A DNA stretch of 64,000 nucleotides from Rhodovulum sp. MB263 (GCF_002073975.1 NZ_CP020384.1:1-64000); one strand, 5' to 3'. Positions 22,932 to 31,656 are shown, counted from the stretch's first letter. Made by a program: numbers and translations. The notes: generated from the letters alone by a model not told the origin.

Positions 22932-24997
22932 ATTTTGTCTCCCTTCACGATAACTTCACTTCCGTCGATCTCGATCTTTCCACTCGGGCTCAACCGGATT
23001 CGCGACTTTCCGCTGCGCAACACGATGCCGCTTTCCGAGTTGAAAACGATGCCGTTGCTCGCCTCGACGATCACGCGTTCCTGTGATGACATCTTCAGGT
23101 CAGCGGGCGTTGTCACCGATAGCGTGTCAAGGGAAGCCAACCTCAAACTCTTGTCCGACTGGATCTGGAATTCATCGTCCGACGAAATCATCATGTCCGC
23201 TGCCGCGTGTAGCAGCATCGATCCGCGCTGCACGCCACGCGCATGGCCGAGGTTCATGCGAGGATGCTTCTGGTCGCGAAGGTTCCCGTCGCCGAAGACA
23301 AAGGCGCGCGGCGATACCGGGCGGACGGTTTCCGAATTGCCCGAAGCGATAAGCAGCGTGTCACCAGTGGTGATGCCGCGCAGCGCAAGCGAATGCGAAA
23401 CATGCTCGCCATAGGTCAGCGCGGTTTCATGGCCGCGCACCTGCCGGTGCAGGTTGCCGCCCACCGAGGTTCTGTGATCATTCTCGACGCCCACATGAAG
23501 GTCGCGTTCGGCATGGACAAATACCTCCTCGCGCCCGGTTTCATCCTCGAACCGCAATTCGTTGAAACCAACTCCTGTGTGCGTGTCAGAACGGAAGACG
23601 GACTTGGTCTTGTTGGCGGGCAGATCATAGGGTACCGGGTTGCGCCCGTTATAGACGCAGCCGGTGACCAGCGGCTTGTCCGGGTCGCCGTCGAGGAACT
23701 CGACCACCACCTCCATCCCGATCCGGGGGATCACCATCCCGCCCCAACCAGCACCCGCCCAGCTTTGCGACACCCGGCAGCGCATCGACCAGGCCTCGTC
23801 CAGGTCCCAGTGGAACCGCACCAGGATCCGGCCGTATTCGTCGCAGTCGATCTCGCCCTCGCCGACCACCGTCGCGGTCTGCGGACCCCGCACATCGGCC
23901 CGCGCGGTCTTCTGTTCGGGCAGAAGCGGCGCTTCGACCGGCATCAGGACGTATTGCCCGTCATAGGCGCGCCCGTCGCCATCGTCCGACCCGCCCGACC
24001 CATAGTTGTCGGCAGTGTAGGAATGCCGGGCGCTCAGGCACATGTATTCGCCGCCGGTCCCGGGCACAGGATCGCCCGAGAGCGTCACCCGAAACCCCGC
24101 GCCAAGCGCCACGATATCGCCCTCGGCCTCAAAGCGCCGGTCCTGGCCGCGTTCGCCCGCGGCGCGCAGCTCGGCCACCACCTTGCCGCGGCCCTGGTCG
24201 AGGTAATCGCCCGGCCAGACGAAGCTCTCGATCTGGCCCTGCTCGTAGGCGGCGTCGCCCAGATGGTCGGTCTCCATCGCCGCCACCGGGGTCTTGAAAT
24301 TGTAGTCCGTCAGCCGGATTGCACCCGTCGTGATCCGCCGCGCGGGCCGCCAGGTACGGAAATGCGAGATCTCCTCCTGGTGGTGGCCCTCGGCCGGCCG
24401 GAAGGGCCGCGCGCCGATGCTGTCATGGGCCTCGACCTGGTCGGTCAGCACCATCTCATGGGCGCCATCCGCGTGGCGGAAGTGATAGCTGATGCCGTGG
24501 CGCTCCATCATCCGGCAGGCGAAGGCCAGGTCGCTCTCGCGATACTGCACGGTGTATTCGAGTTCGGGGTAGTCGTTCGCGAGTTCAACCGTCAGCGCGC
24601 CCGCATCCGCATAGGCCGAGAGCAGCTCGGTCAGGATCTCGACCACGGTCTTGTTGTGGAAGATCCGCTGGTTACGCCGGAGGCTGGCAAGAAAGGCCCA
24701 GGGCCGGAGCCGCAGCCGGTAGCGATGTCCATTGTCGCCCGATCCCAGCCAGCGCGCCTCAGTGACGATGCCGTCGAAGGGGCGTTCGCCTTCCTTCGTG
24801 GTGAGGGTGACGGTGGCATGCGTCCCGATCAGCCGGTCGAAATCGACATCGGCCGAGGCGGCGAGGCAGTCGGCCGAATAGTCGAACAGCGCGTTCAGAT
24901 GATCGACGCCCTCGAACCGGCGGAGCACCAGGACATCCTGCCCCAGAACCGTGGAAATCCGGCCCATGCGGGCGTCCTGACGGAAGAACCCACTCAT
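22919..24997 (-). CDS. vgrG: type VI secretion spike protein VgrG (TssI)
   Basis: This 692-residue protein has the gp27/gp44-like hub (about 1-390, LDYRE-like VQYRESDLAFACRMMERHGISYHF), then an OB-fold gp5-like domain (GEGEIDCDEYGRILVRFHWDL, SWAGAGWGGMVIPRIGMEVVVEFLDGDPDKPLVTG) and a beta-helix needle with a DUF2345-like C-terminus. It forms the trimeric puncturing tip that carries cargo. No C-terminal effector domain is fused. It is first in a minus-strand operon ending with PAAR. No other T6SS structural genes are in this window, so it is an orphan cargo locus. Confidence 0.95.
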   Translation of the reverse strand: MSGFFRQDARMGRISTVLGQDVLVLRRFEGVDHLNALFDYSADCLAASADVDFDRLIGTHATVTLTTKEGERPFDGIVTEARWLGSGDNGHRYRLRLRPWAFLASLRRNQRIFHNKTVVEILTELLSAYADAGALTVELANDYPELEYTVQYRESDLAFACRMMERHGISYHFRHADGAHEMVLTDQVEAHDSIGARPFRPAEGHHQEEISHFRTWRPARRITTGAIRLTDYNFKTPVAAMETDHLGDAAYEQGQIESFVWPGDYLDQGRGKVVAELRAAGERGQDRRFEAEGDIVALGAGFRVTLSGDPVPGTGGEYMCLSARHSYTADNYGSGGSDDGDGRAYDGQYVLMPVEAPLLPEQKTARADVRGPQTATVVGEGEIDCDEYGRILVRFHWDLDEAWSMRCRVSQSWAGAGWGGMVIPRIGMEVVVEFLDGDPDKPLVTGCVYNGRNPVPYDLPANKTKSVFRSDTHTGVGFNELRFEDETGREEVFVHAERDLHVGVENDHRTSVGGNLHRQVRGHETALTYGEHVSHSLALRGITTGDTLLIASGNSETVRPVSPRAFVFGDGNLRDQKHPRMNLGHARGVQRGSMLLHAAADMMISSDDEFQIQSDKSLRLASLDTLSVTTPADLKMSSQERVIVEASNGIVFNSESGIVLRSGKSRIRLSPSGKIEIDGSEVIVKGDKICLN

Positions 24998-25156
24998 GAA
25001 ATACCCTCTTTTAATATCGCTAAGGTAGTAACGCGGATCCTGTCATGGCAACCCTAGGCTGCCGTCTGCGTTCTAGGACGCATGGTCATTGGCGACATCA
25101 TGCCGAGAGGCAGAGTGGCGCGGCTGATGAGGCGACAAGGCTGAGCCCTAGCAAGA

Positions 25157-25393
25157 TCATGTGTCGAGATCTTCCTCGGAAGCCATAAGGGAGAGCTTCC
25201 CGGCGTCCCGAACCGCGCCTGATCTGCCGCTCAGCCTCCCAGGTCTGGCCGCCTGGATTCGGTTTTCTGGCGCTCCACAGGCGCAGGCGCCCGGATCACC
25301 TATTGTGGATACGCAGCACATCGGGATCAGGATCTCGAGCCCGTCTTCGTCGCGCTGCCAGTGGCAGCGGGTGAGGGCGGCGGAATCAGACAT
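25157..25393 (-). CDS. small cysteine-rich protein upstream of vgrG
   Basis: A 78-residue protein starts MSDSAALTRCHWQRDEDGLE and contains CCVSTIGDPGACACGAPENRI, giving five cysteines plus a histidine that could bind zinc. The C-terminal half is basic and ends in an acidic EEDLDT. Similar small cysteine-bearing proteins occur in phage accessory regions, but no family is assigned. It lies 160 bases upstream of vgrG on the same strand, with a weak ribosome site. Confidence 0.45.
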   Translation of the reverse strand: MSDSAALTRCHWQRDEDGLEILIPMCCVSTIGDPGACACGAPENRIQAARPGRLSGRSGAVRDAGKLSLMASEEDLDT

Positions 25394-25825
25394 GCCCGCT
25401 CTCGGGATTTGGGGAGTGCTCTTTGGTTCGCTGAACCTGCGCAAACCTGATTTCCCTGTACAAACGGGGAACACGCCTGCTTAGGGAGCGATTATTTTGC
25501 GCAGTTTCCCTTGTTCTGCGGCCGAGGCTAGCCCTTGGTAAGGGAGAGGTCGACAGTTCAATCCCGTCCAGCAGCACCGCCTAAACCACTGAAAACATGA
25601 TATTTCCCCAAGAAACCTAAAGCCGCACATCATGCAGAACGAAGCATGAATTTGCGTCGTCTAGTGGCAAGAAATTGGCAAGTTGAATTGGGGACGAAGG
25701 CGAAGCCACAGCGGACATCTGACCGCCTGATCCGATCACGCCTGCTTAGATCAGTGTCCAGTTAACCCGCCGCTTCCGCGATGCCCTCGCTCCGCCCGGC
25801 ATTGCACCGGGCGGTACCCCACAGC
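25394..25825. other. non-coding junction zone with tRNA fragment
   Basis: Apart from the threonine tRNA 3' fragment at 25527-25579, nothing coding is seen. Base composition drops (for example 25590-25680 is A/T-rich), in keeping with a site where foreign DNA meets an older remnant. Confidence 0.5.
25527..25579 (+). other. displaced 3' half of a tRNA-Thr(GGT), probable attachment site
   Basis: The sequence contains an anticodon loop TTGGTAA (anticodon GGT) inside CCC/GGG, then the variable loop and a T-arm with GACAG-TTCAATC-CCGTC (one mismatch) and an acceptor 3' strand CAGCAGC plus A. The 5' half (acceptor, D-arm and outer anticodon stem) is missing and replaced by unrelated DNA. This is the classic product of integrase-driven insertion at a tRNA 3' half. 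The intact gene would lie at the other end, beyond the left edge. No integrase is in the window. Confidence 0.68.
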
Positions 25826-26185
25826 CTACCGCCGCAGCGCCCGCACGACCCCGATAGCTGCGGCGCCGCCGAAATAGAACGTCACGATCCGCAGTTGCAG
25901 GTCCAGCAGGTCGGCAGACAGCGCATCGGTGACGCCGAGCCCAGTCACCTTGTCCCAGATCAGCAGCTTGGCGTTGTAGAGGATGAACGGCGCCGCCCAG
26001 GCGGCCTGCACCCACGCGGTCAGGCGCCCGCCGAGCGCCCGGTTCGCCTGACGCTCCTGCAGCTCGGCAATGCGGATCTCGGCCGCGATCCGGTCGGCAT
26101 CATTGGAGGCGCGCAGCCGCGCCTCATAGGCCTCGCGCAGCTGGCCCGCCAGCCCGCCGCCGAGGAGCTGCATCAGCCATCCCAT
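25826..26185 (-). CDS. holin-like prophage remnant protein
   Basis: A 119-residue protein starts MGWLMQLLGGGLAGQLREAYEARL, has a charged coiled segment (about 15-50, SNDADRIAAEIRIAELQERQANRALGG split here by function), and two or three membrane helices (WVQAAWAAPFILYNAKLLIW; IVTFYFGGAAAIGVV). It resembles the 3TM-type holins found after lysozyme genes in Rhodobacteraceae prophages. The start overlaps the stop of the truncated lysozyme by one base (TGATG). It is apparently intact, though its lysis partner is broken. Confidence 0.68.
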   Translation of the reverse strand: MGWLMQLLGGGLAGQLREAYEARLRASNDADRIAAEIRIAELQERQANRALGGRLTAWVQAAWAAPFILYNAKLLIWDKVTGLGVTDALSADLLDLQLRIVTFYFGGAAAIGVVRALRR

Positions 26186-26390
26186 CACGATGCCTCGCGC
26201 ATGCGGTAACCGTATTCCTCGGTCCTGCGGTTCCTGAGCCCGGCGACAACGCGCCCGCCCGCCTTGTTCCACCAGGTCAGGGCCTCGCAGGCGCCCGGCA
26301 CGTCGCCCTCGCTCAGGCGCCGGGTCGCGGTGGATCGACCCGCGCCAGCCACGCCGACATTGATGGCAAGGCTGGTGAACGCGGCATCGC
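26185..26390 (-). pseudogene. 3' fragment of a phage lysozyme gene, cut by IS110-like DNA
   Basis: The minus strand codes the C-terminal part of a GH24-type lysozyme: AAFTSLAINVGVAGAGRSTA, then RLSEGDVPGACEALTWW and KAGGRVVAGLRNRRTEE, matching the layout of the intact endolysin at 18.5-19.0 kb (ILDWAYNVGLGAAGRST, RWRFAGGKGVRGL). The catalytic N-terminal half is absent, and the frame breaks where the transposase sequence begins near 26391. It marks an older prophage. Confidence 0.75.
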
Positions 26391-27089
26391 GTGGAGACGG
26401 CTCTCTCGGGAGAGTTCCCGCTCGTGAAGGTCAACCCTCTGCAGACGCGACGCTTCGCGCAAGCCGTCGGAACACATGCCAAGACGGATGCGGTGGACGC
26501 CCGCTGTCTTGCGCGTATGGGGGCCGCGTTGGGCCTGGAACCCGACGAGCCCGTTTTGGAGAATCTGCGTGAGTTCGATGACTTGCAGACGCCACGAGCG
26601 GCGCTGATCAAGGAGCGGGGCCGTCTGCGCAATCGCCGCCTGATCCTGACCAGTGTCCTGCTGAAGCGTCGGACGAACACACACCTCACCCTGATCGAAC
26701 GGCAGCTCGGCGAACTCGACGCCGAGATCGCACGGCGCATTGCCGAGGACACGACGTGCGCGCGCAAGCGCGACATCCTAAGCTCGATCCCCGGAATTGG
26801 GCAGATTGCCGCCGCTGCCATTTTCACCTTCCTCCCGGAAATCGGTGCGCTGGGGCGAAAGCAGGCCGGGAGTCGGGCCGGGCTGGTGCCGCACAACAGG
26901 GAGTCGGGCCAATGGAAAGGCAAGTCCTTCATCAGCGGCGGACGAAAGCCGCTGCGTGACGCGCTCTACATGCCTGCTCTCGTCGCCATGCGGTTCAACC
27001 CGGATCTCAAGGCCAGGTATCTGCAGCTGCGCGAAGCCGGAAAGCCAGCGAAAATCGCGCTCGTCGCGCTCATGCGCTGGCTGATCTAG
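26391..27089 (+). mobile_element. IS110-family transposase, 5'-truncated
   Basis: The 232-residue frame begins in mid-protein (FPLVKVNPLQTRRFAQAVG, THAKTDAVDARCLARM), which is the end of the DEDD RuvC-like domain. It continues through the helical linker to an intact C-terminal transposase_20 domain (LSSIPGIGQIAAAAIFTFLPEIG, RAGLVPHNRESG, SGGRKPLRDALYMPALVAM). About the first hundred residues, including the first catalytic acidic residues, are missing, so it should be inactive. Its left junction cuts the lysozyme gene. Confidence 0.85.
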
Positions 27090-27158
27090 GTTGCGAACGC
27101 ACTCGTCAAAGCCGACCGCCTATGGGTCAAAAAACCCGCCTGCGCATGACGGATACTC

Positions 27159-27281
27159 AACAGTTACAATGTCTCGATCCCCAACATGCCTTTCGGCGGC
27201 GTCAAGGATTCGGGCTACGGCCGGGAACATGGCGGCTTCGGCATGAAGGAGTTCGTGAACGCCAAGTCGCTTTATATTTGA
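27159..27281 (+). pseudogene. C-terminal tail of an aldehyde dehydrogenase
   Basis: In frame with the TGA at 27279-27281 the sequence codes NSYNVSIPNMPFGGVKDSG, then YGREHGGFGMKEFVNAKSLYI, the highly conserved end of NAD-dependent aldehyde dehydrogenases (betaine/aminobutyraldehyde type). The remainder of the gene is absent, replaced by transposase DNA on the left. It looks like a host gene cut by IS-mediated deletion. Confidence 0.82.
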
Positions 27282-27352
27282 TGACGGCCGCGCGAATGCG
27301 GCACGGAATTAACCCGGGTGGCCCCTGTGGTCGCCAGAGGTAATACCGTCCG

Positions 27353-27779
27353 CTATCGGCGCTCCACCACGTCAGCCAGCTTGCGCATGGCCTTCACATA
27401 GAGACGCCCCGCCTCCGTTGCCGCGCCTCCGGCGATAAGAGCAACCTTCAGCGCGCACCGCATCCCAGACCGCGCCCTGCTCCCGGCGGTCCAGGTGCCC
27501 GACATGCCCCTGCCATTCCAGCCAGCGGGTGACCGCCGCGCGGGCCTTCTCGTCCTCGGTCCGCAGGTCCAGATCGTCGTCGCCGCTAATCTCGAACCGC
27601 TCCCGCAGCATCTCGATCCTGACGGTCTTGGGGTGCAGCCGGATCCCGAGGTAATGGGCCCATAGGCGGCCTGCGCCCGGCAGAACCCCGCGAAGACCGA
27701 CCAGAGCCCTCCTAACCTCGTCAGGCTCGCACAGCACATGAAGGACGCGGCCGGCCTCGCATTCGAGGCTCTGCGCCTC
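27353..27779 (-). pseudogene. frameshifted remnant of an unknown gene
   Basis: One minus-strand frame reads DEVRRALVGLRGVLPGAGRL, WAHYLGIRLHPKTVRIEMLR, ERFEISGDDDLDLRTEDE and WLEWQGHVGHLDRREQGAVW, and near 27440 the sense moves to another frame that ends EAGRLYVKAMRKLADVVERR and a stop. The two parts look like one protein with a single frame change. The 5' end is lost at the IS3-type junction. Function not recognised. Confidence 0.5.
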
Positions 27780-27784
27780 CGCTC

Positions 27785-28265
27785 GGTCTCGCCCTTCGGC
27801 TCGTAGTAATAGGATGAGCGTGCGATCGACGGTAGCTCGCACTGCCGGCCGATCGAGAGATCCGGGTGGTCCGGCTCGATCATACCGCGCCTCACTTCCC
27901 GCCCCAGGGCTTCAGCTTTCGTTCCAAAAAAGAGTTGGCCGCCGCCAGCTCCCCGATCTTGGCGTGGAGCTCCCTCACCTGCTCCTCGTCAATCTCGGGC
28001 GTCTTGCGGCCCCCGCGCTCGAAAACGCCTGACGTGCCTTCGAGCACGGCCCGCTTCCATTGATGGATCATCGTTGAATGCACCCCGAACCGGCTCGCCA
28101 GCTCGGCCGCCGTCTCTTCACCCTTCAGGGCTTCCAGCGCGACCTTCGCCTTGAACTCAGGCGCGTGCCGCTTGCGTTTCGACATCTCTGATCTCCTTCT
28201 CGTCGAAGATCAGCAGACTGCAAATCCTAGCTTATGTCAGTGTCCGAATTTCGGGGGGTAGCTCA
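27785..28265 (-). mobile_element. IS3-family element, 5' part: orfA intact, orfB truncated
   Basis: OrfA (27892-28185, 97 residues, MSKRKRHAPEFKAKVALEAL, FGVHSTMIHQWKRAVLEG, then a leucine-rich coil) is a complete IS3 helix-turn-helix protein. OrfB starts at the OrfA stop (IEPDHPDLSIGRQCELPSIA, RSSYYYEPKGETE) but is cut after about 37 residues, so the integrase core is missing. Upstream, the sequence at 28232-28265 (CCCCCCGAAATTCGGACACTG in reverse) looks like the terminal inverted repeat. The element cannot transpose on its own. Confidence 0.85.
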
Positions 28266-28598
28266 GACACCGCAACGAGCGCGCCGAGCGCTTGAGCAAT
28301 TTGAGGACTCCGCGCCCGGCGCGCCTGCGTCCGACGAGGCACCAGAATACCAAAATCAAACCTGCAGACTCTCGCCAGGAATGAGGGACCGGCAGGGGCA
28401 GGTCATGACCGGGAAAGCCGAGCGTGCCACTCTCCGGAAGATGACCCTGCGGCCGGGGCGACGAGGACCGGTTCGCAGATGCGGAGAACCCGAGGTCTCG
28501 CGGAAAAGAGCTGGCACAATCTTCTGCACGGAAGAGGACAGGCCGTCCTGTTTCCACTTGAACGGCTCGGGCGATCCGGTTAAACGCACGCTCGGTCC
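28266..28598. other. intergenic region between IS remnant and tRNA
   Basis: No supported gene, repeat or terminator is seen. A promoter for the downstream tRNA must lie in its last part, but no clear -35/-10 pair stands out. Confidence 0.4.
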
Positions 28599-28674
28599 GC
28601 CTCAATAGCTCAGCTGGTAGAGCAGGTCCTTCGTAAGGACAAGGTCGGGGGTTCGAGTCCCTCTTGAGGCACCA
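28599..28674 (+). tRNA. tRNA-Thr (anticodon CGT)
   Basis: A complete 76-base cloverleaf including the encoded CCA: acceptor GCCTCAA/TTGAGGC, D-arm GCTC-AGCTGGTA-GAGC, anticodon arm GGTCC-TTCGTAA-GGAC(A) with anticodon CGT at 28632-28634, and T-arm GGGGG-TTCGAGT-CCCTC. It reads ACG codons. It stands alone at the border between accessory DNA and the hemY region. Confidence 0.97.
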
Positions 28675-29015
28675 CTCCCTGCATCGTCGGATCACCTGAT
28701 TGTCGGGCAATATTGCGCGCCGAACAAGAATGCGAAAGCCGCTCTGACCGGGGCTATCTGATGCGCGTGCGGACGATCTCGCCGGCCGGGTATGACCCGG
28801 ATCGCAGGGTGGGCTGGGCATCCGTCATACGACGGGCTGCAAGACAGCAGGGCCTATATGCGCTGGCGGGGCGGGTATCTCAGATCTCTGCGGCCCGATG
28901 CCCGGCTGTCTCGCGGCAGAGGCCCTCACGCATGGCGTAGCCTGCCGGACGGACGACACCGGCGGTTCGGCGCGCGCGGCGGCCCTCCCGGCAGGGAGGA
29001 CAGCCACGTTCCGTT
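28675..29015. other. intergenic region between tRNA-Thr and hemY
   Basis: No convincing gene is seen on either strand. It receives the 3' ends of the tRNA (plus) and hemY (minus), and no clear U-tailed hairpin was found. Confidence 0.4.
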
Positions 29016-30413
29016 CTATTGCGCCGGCTTTTCGGCCCCGCCGCCGACCAGCAGCGGCAGCATGTCCGACGCACCGCCAAGCCCGGCAGGACCTGCCGCG
29101 GCCGGCTTCCAGGCCAGCGTGTCGAAGCCGCTGCACTGAGCGCAGACCGGCGTCCAGGCCGAATGCACCGTGCCGCAGCTCTCGCAGACCCATTGCGGGC
29201 CCTGCGGCGCGCCGATGGCCTTGGCCAGATAGCCGCGCACCACCTCGTCATCGGCGCCGAGCCCACGCTCGATCGCCGCCATAAGCGCCAGCGCGCGCGC
29301 CGTGGGTGCCGTCTCGGCCAGATCGCCCAGCGCCTTGCGGGCGGCCGGGAAATCCTCGGCGGCGATCGCGAGTTCCGCCGACAGCATCCGGGTCTCGGGA
29401 TCGTCGGGGCGCAGCTCTGTCAGCGGGGCGAAACGCTGGATACGGTCCTGCGGCGTCTCTTCGGGCACGAGCTCGGCGAAGGCGGCCGCCAGATCGGGAT
29501 GCGGCTGTGCCTCCCAGGCGCGGCGCAGCACCCGCACCGCCTGCTTGTCGCGGCCCTGCGCATTATAGGCCCGCGCAGCCATCACCGCGGCGGGGACCAG
29601 ATCGGGCGACAGCTTGTTGGCCTCCATCGACAGATCGCGCGCGCGCGGCTCGTCGCCATCGACCATCAGATCGCGCGCCTCGCAAAGCGCCAGGATCGCG
29701 TCGCGGCGCCGGTGCAGATCGCGCGGGATATTGCCATGGCGGAGCCTGGCGTTCAGGGTCTTGCGCGCGCCCTTCCAGTCCTCGGCGCTGGCCTGCAGCT
29801 GCAGCAGCGCATTCTGGGTCTCTGCATGGCGCGGCTTCAGCGCGAAGGCCTTCTCGGCCAGCTTCAACGCGGTCTCGCTGTCGCCCTCGGCCAGCTTCTG
29901 CTTCATCAGCCCGCGCACGCCGACAAACCGGGTGCGGTCGTCACCCAGAAGCTTCTTGTAGATGTCGCGCGCACGGCCCTTGTCGCCAAGCATCTCGGCC
30001 GCCTGGGCCGAGAGAAGGTTGGTCAGGTCGGGCCGGCGGAGGAAGCGCTCGGCCTTGGCCGCGTTCGACATCGCCAGCCGGGCCTCGCCGGAGGCCAGGG
30101 CCAGCATGCCGTCGGCCAGCGCCTGAAAGCCGCGGCGCTCGCGCGAGCGGCTGAAATAGCGGCTGATCGCGGTTTCGTCGCCATTGAGAAAGCGCAGCAG
30201 CGCCACCAGAAACCCCGCGATCCGGAGCAGCAGCCAGACGCCGACGACGGTCAGGAGCGCCATGATCACCGCCTGAAGCGGGCCCAGCACGAATTCCTTA
30301 TCCGCGACCGAGACCCTGAGGCCCGGCCCCGTCTCCATCAGGAGACCGGCACCGTAAGCCAGCGCCGCGACGAGGATCACGAAGAAGAGGATCTTGAGAA
30401 GAGACCAGAGCAT
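29016..30413 (-). CDS. hemY: HemY-type TPR membrane protein
   Basis: This 465-residue protein has two N-terminal transmembrane helices (about 5-27 and 47-72) in the HemY_N arrangement, then a region of TPR-like repeats (about 95-400) and a C-terminal zinc ribbon (WVCESCGTVHSAW, VCAQCSGFD). The alphaproteobacterial hemY lies in the order hemD-mitofilin-hemY, as here. It is thought to be an inner-membrane scaffold, not the Gram-positive protoporphyrin oxidase that shares the name. The exact biochemical role is unsettled. Confidence 0.88.
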   Translation of the reverse strand: MLWSLLKILFFVILVAALAYGAGLLMETGPGLRVSVADKEFVLGPLQAVIMALLTVVGVWLLLRIAGFLVALLRFLNGDETAISRYFSRSRERRGFQALADGMLALASGEARLAMSNAAKAERFLRRPDLTNLLSAQAAEMLGDKGRARDIYKKLLGDDRTRFVGVRGLMKQKLAEGDSETALKLAEKAFALKPRHAETQNALLQLQASAEDWKGARKTLNARLRHGNIPRDLHRRRDAILALCEARDLMVDGDEPRARDLSMEANKLSPDLVPAAVMAARAYNAQGRDKQAVRVLRRAWEAQPHPDLAAAFAELVPEETPQDRIQRFAPLTELRPDDPETRMLSAELAIAAEDFPAARKALGDLAETAPTARALALMAAIERGLGADDEVVRGYLAKAIGAPQGPQWVCESCGTVHSAWTPVCAQCSGFDTLAWKPAAAGPAGLGGASDMLPLLVGGGAEKPAQ

Positions 30414-30426
30414 GTTTCGCGCGTCC

Positions 30427-31656
30427 TCAGTTGCTGTTCAGCGTTTGCTCGAGGCTCTGCGCGGCCTCCACGGCATCGGCCCGGGCGCGGGCCGCGTCGA
30501 TCCAGCCCGCCATCTCGCCCCGGGCATCGTCATCGAGCCCGTCAAGCTCGGACAGCGCGGCGTCGAGATTGCCCTCGCGCAGTGCCGCCTCGGCCCGCGA
30601 CAGAACCGCATCGGCATCGTCGCCCTCTTGCGGGGTCAGCGAACGCATGCCGAGCTGACTGCGCAGGAAGGCCTTGAACTTGTCGCCGGCGCCGCCCGCC
30701 GCCTGTTCCTTCAGCGAGGTCTCGAGCGCGGCCCGCGCCGCGGCCGGGAAGGAATCCTGCAGCTCGGGCAGGGTCTCGACGCCCTTGGCTGCCACCGCCG
30801 TCAGGGCCTCGGGTACCTCGATCGCACCGAACTGTCCCAGCGCGCTGTCGAAGGGCGCGCCATCGGCCAGCGCCGCGTCGATCCGCATCAATGCCGCGCG
30901 GGCCTCGACCTGGGCTGCACGGTCCATCGCCTGACCGATATCGGCCTGGGCCTTCTCGGCCACTTCCTGCACCGAGGCGCTGAGTTCGGCATTCTGCTCG
31001 CGCATCTGCGCGATCTGGTCTTCATAGGCCTTGAGCGCGGCCGCCGCCTCGCCGCTGGCCGCCGCGGCAGGCGCCTCGGCAAGCTCGGTCACGCGGGCGT
31101 CGATCCCGGCAAGCTGATCGGCGATCTTGCCGATCTGCTCCTGAAGGGCAGAGATCTGCGGGGCGAGGGTGTCGTCGGACCCGGTCCCGGAAGGGCGCTC
31201 GGCCAGCGCCGCCTCGATCCGGTCGAGCCGCGCACCGGTCTCGGTCAGCACGGCCAGCCCCTTCTCGCCAAGCCCGGCGCTGGTGCCGGGGAAGGACCAG
31301 CCCTCGGGCTGGATGTATTGCGCGGTGACGAAGCCGATCCCGGCCGCCAGAACGCCGCCCAGCACCGGTGCGACGATCCCGCCAGGGCCGCGCTTCGGCG
31401 GAACCGGTGCCGCCGCCGGGGAGAGTGGCGCTGCCGGTTCGGAGGGCCCGGTGTCAGGGACCTCTTTGGCCGGCCTGTCGTCTTCGGCCGCCGGTTCGTC
31501 GCGCGGCGGTTCGGTATTGGCGTCCTCGTCCGTCTCGTCGCGGTCGCGCGCCGTGCGGATCGCCGTTTCCAGCCGACCTTCGCCGGTCTCTCCGCCGCCT
31601 TCGGGTTGCGACGTCCTGGTGTCCTCGGAATCGGTTTCGTCTTCGGTTTTTGCCAC
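30427..31656 (-). CDS. mitofilin-like inner membrane protein (COG4223)
   Basis: A 409-residue protein with an acidic, low-complexity cytoplasmic N-terminus (EDETDSEDTRTS, AAEDDRPAKE), one transmembrane helix (about residues 92-112, GGIVAPVLGGVLAAGIGF), a long coiled coil (about 125-260) and a helical C-terminal mitofilin-like domain. Alphaproteobacterial relatives of Mic60 shape intracytoplasmic membrane in phototrophs. It is coupled by position to hemD and hemY. GTG 31656 was preferred for its AAAGGCGGG site; ATG 31716 lies too near hemD without a ribosome site. Confidence 0.85.
   Translation of the reverse strand: MAKTEDETDSEDTRTSQPEGGGETGEGRLETAIRTARDRDETDEDANTEPPRDEPAAEDDRPAKEVPDTGPSEPAAPLSPAAAPVPPKRGPGGIVAPVLGGVLAAGIGFVTAQYIQPEGWSFPGTSAGLGEKGLAVLTETGARLDRIEAALAERPSGTGSDDTLAPQISALQEQIGKIADQLAGIDARVTELAEAPAAAASGEAAAALKAYEDQIAQMREQNAELSASVQEVAEKAQADIGQAMDRAAQVEARAALMRIDAALADGAPFDSALGQFGAIEVPEALTAVAAKGVETLPELQDSFPAAARAALETSLKEQAAGGAGDKFKAFLRSQLGMRSLTPQEGDDADAVLSRAEAALREGNLDAALSELDGLDDDARGEMAGWIDAARARADAVEAAQSLEQTLNSN

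Noticed and set aside
23243-25057. 604-codon plus-strand frame opposite vgrG
   Set aside because: The minus strand carries an unmistakable VgrG with all domains; the plus frame is its mirror.
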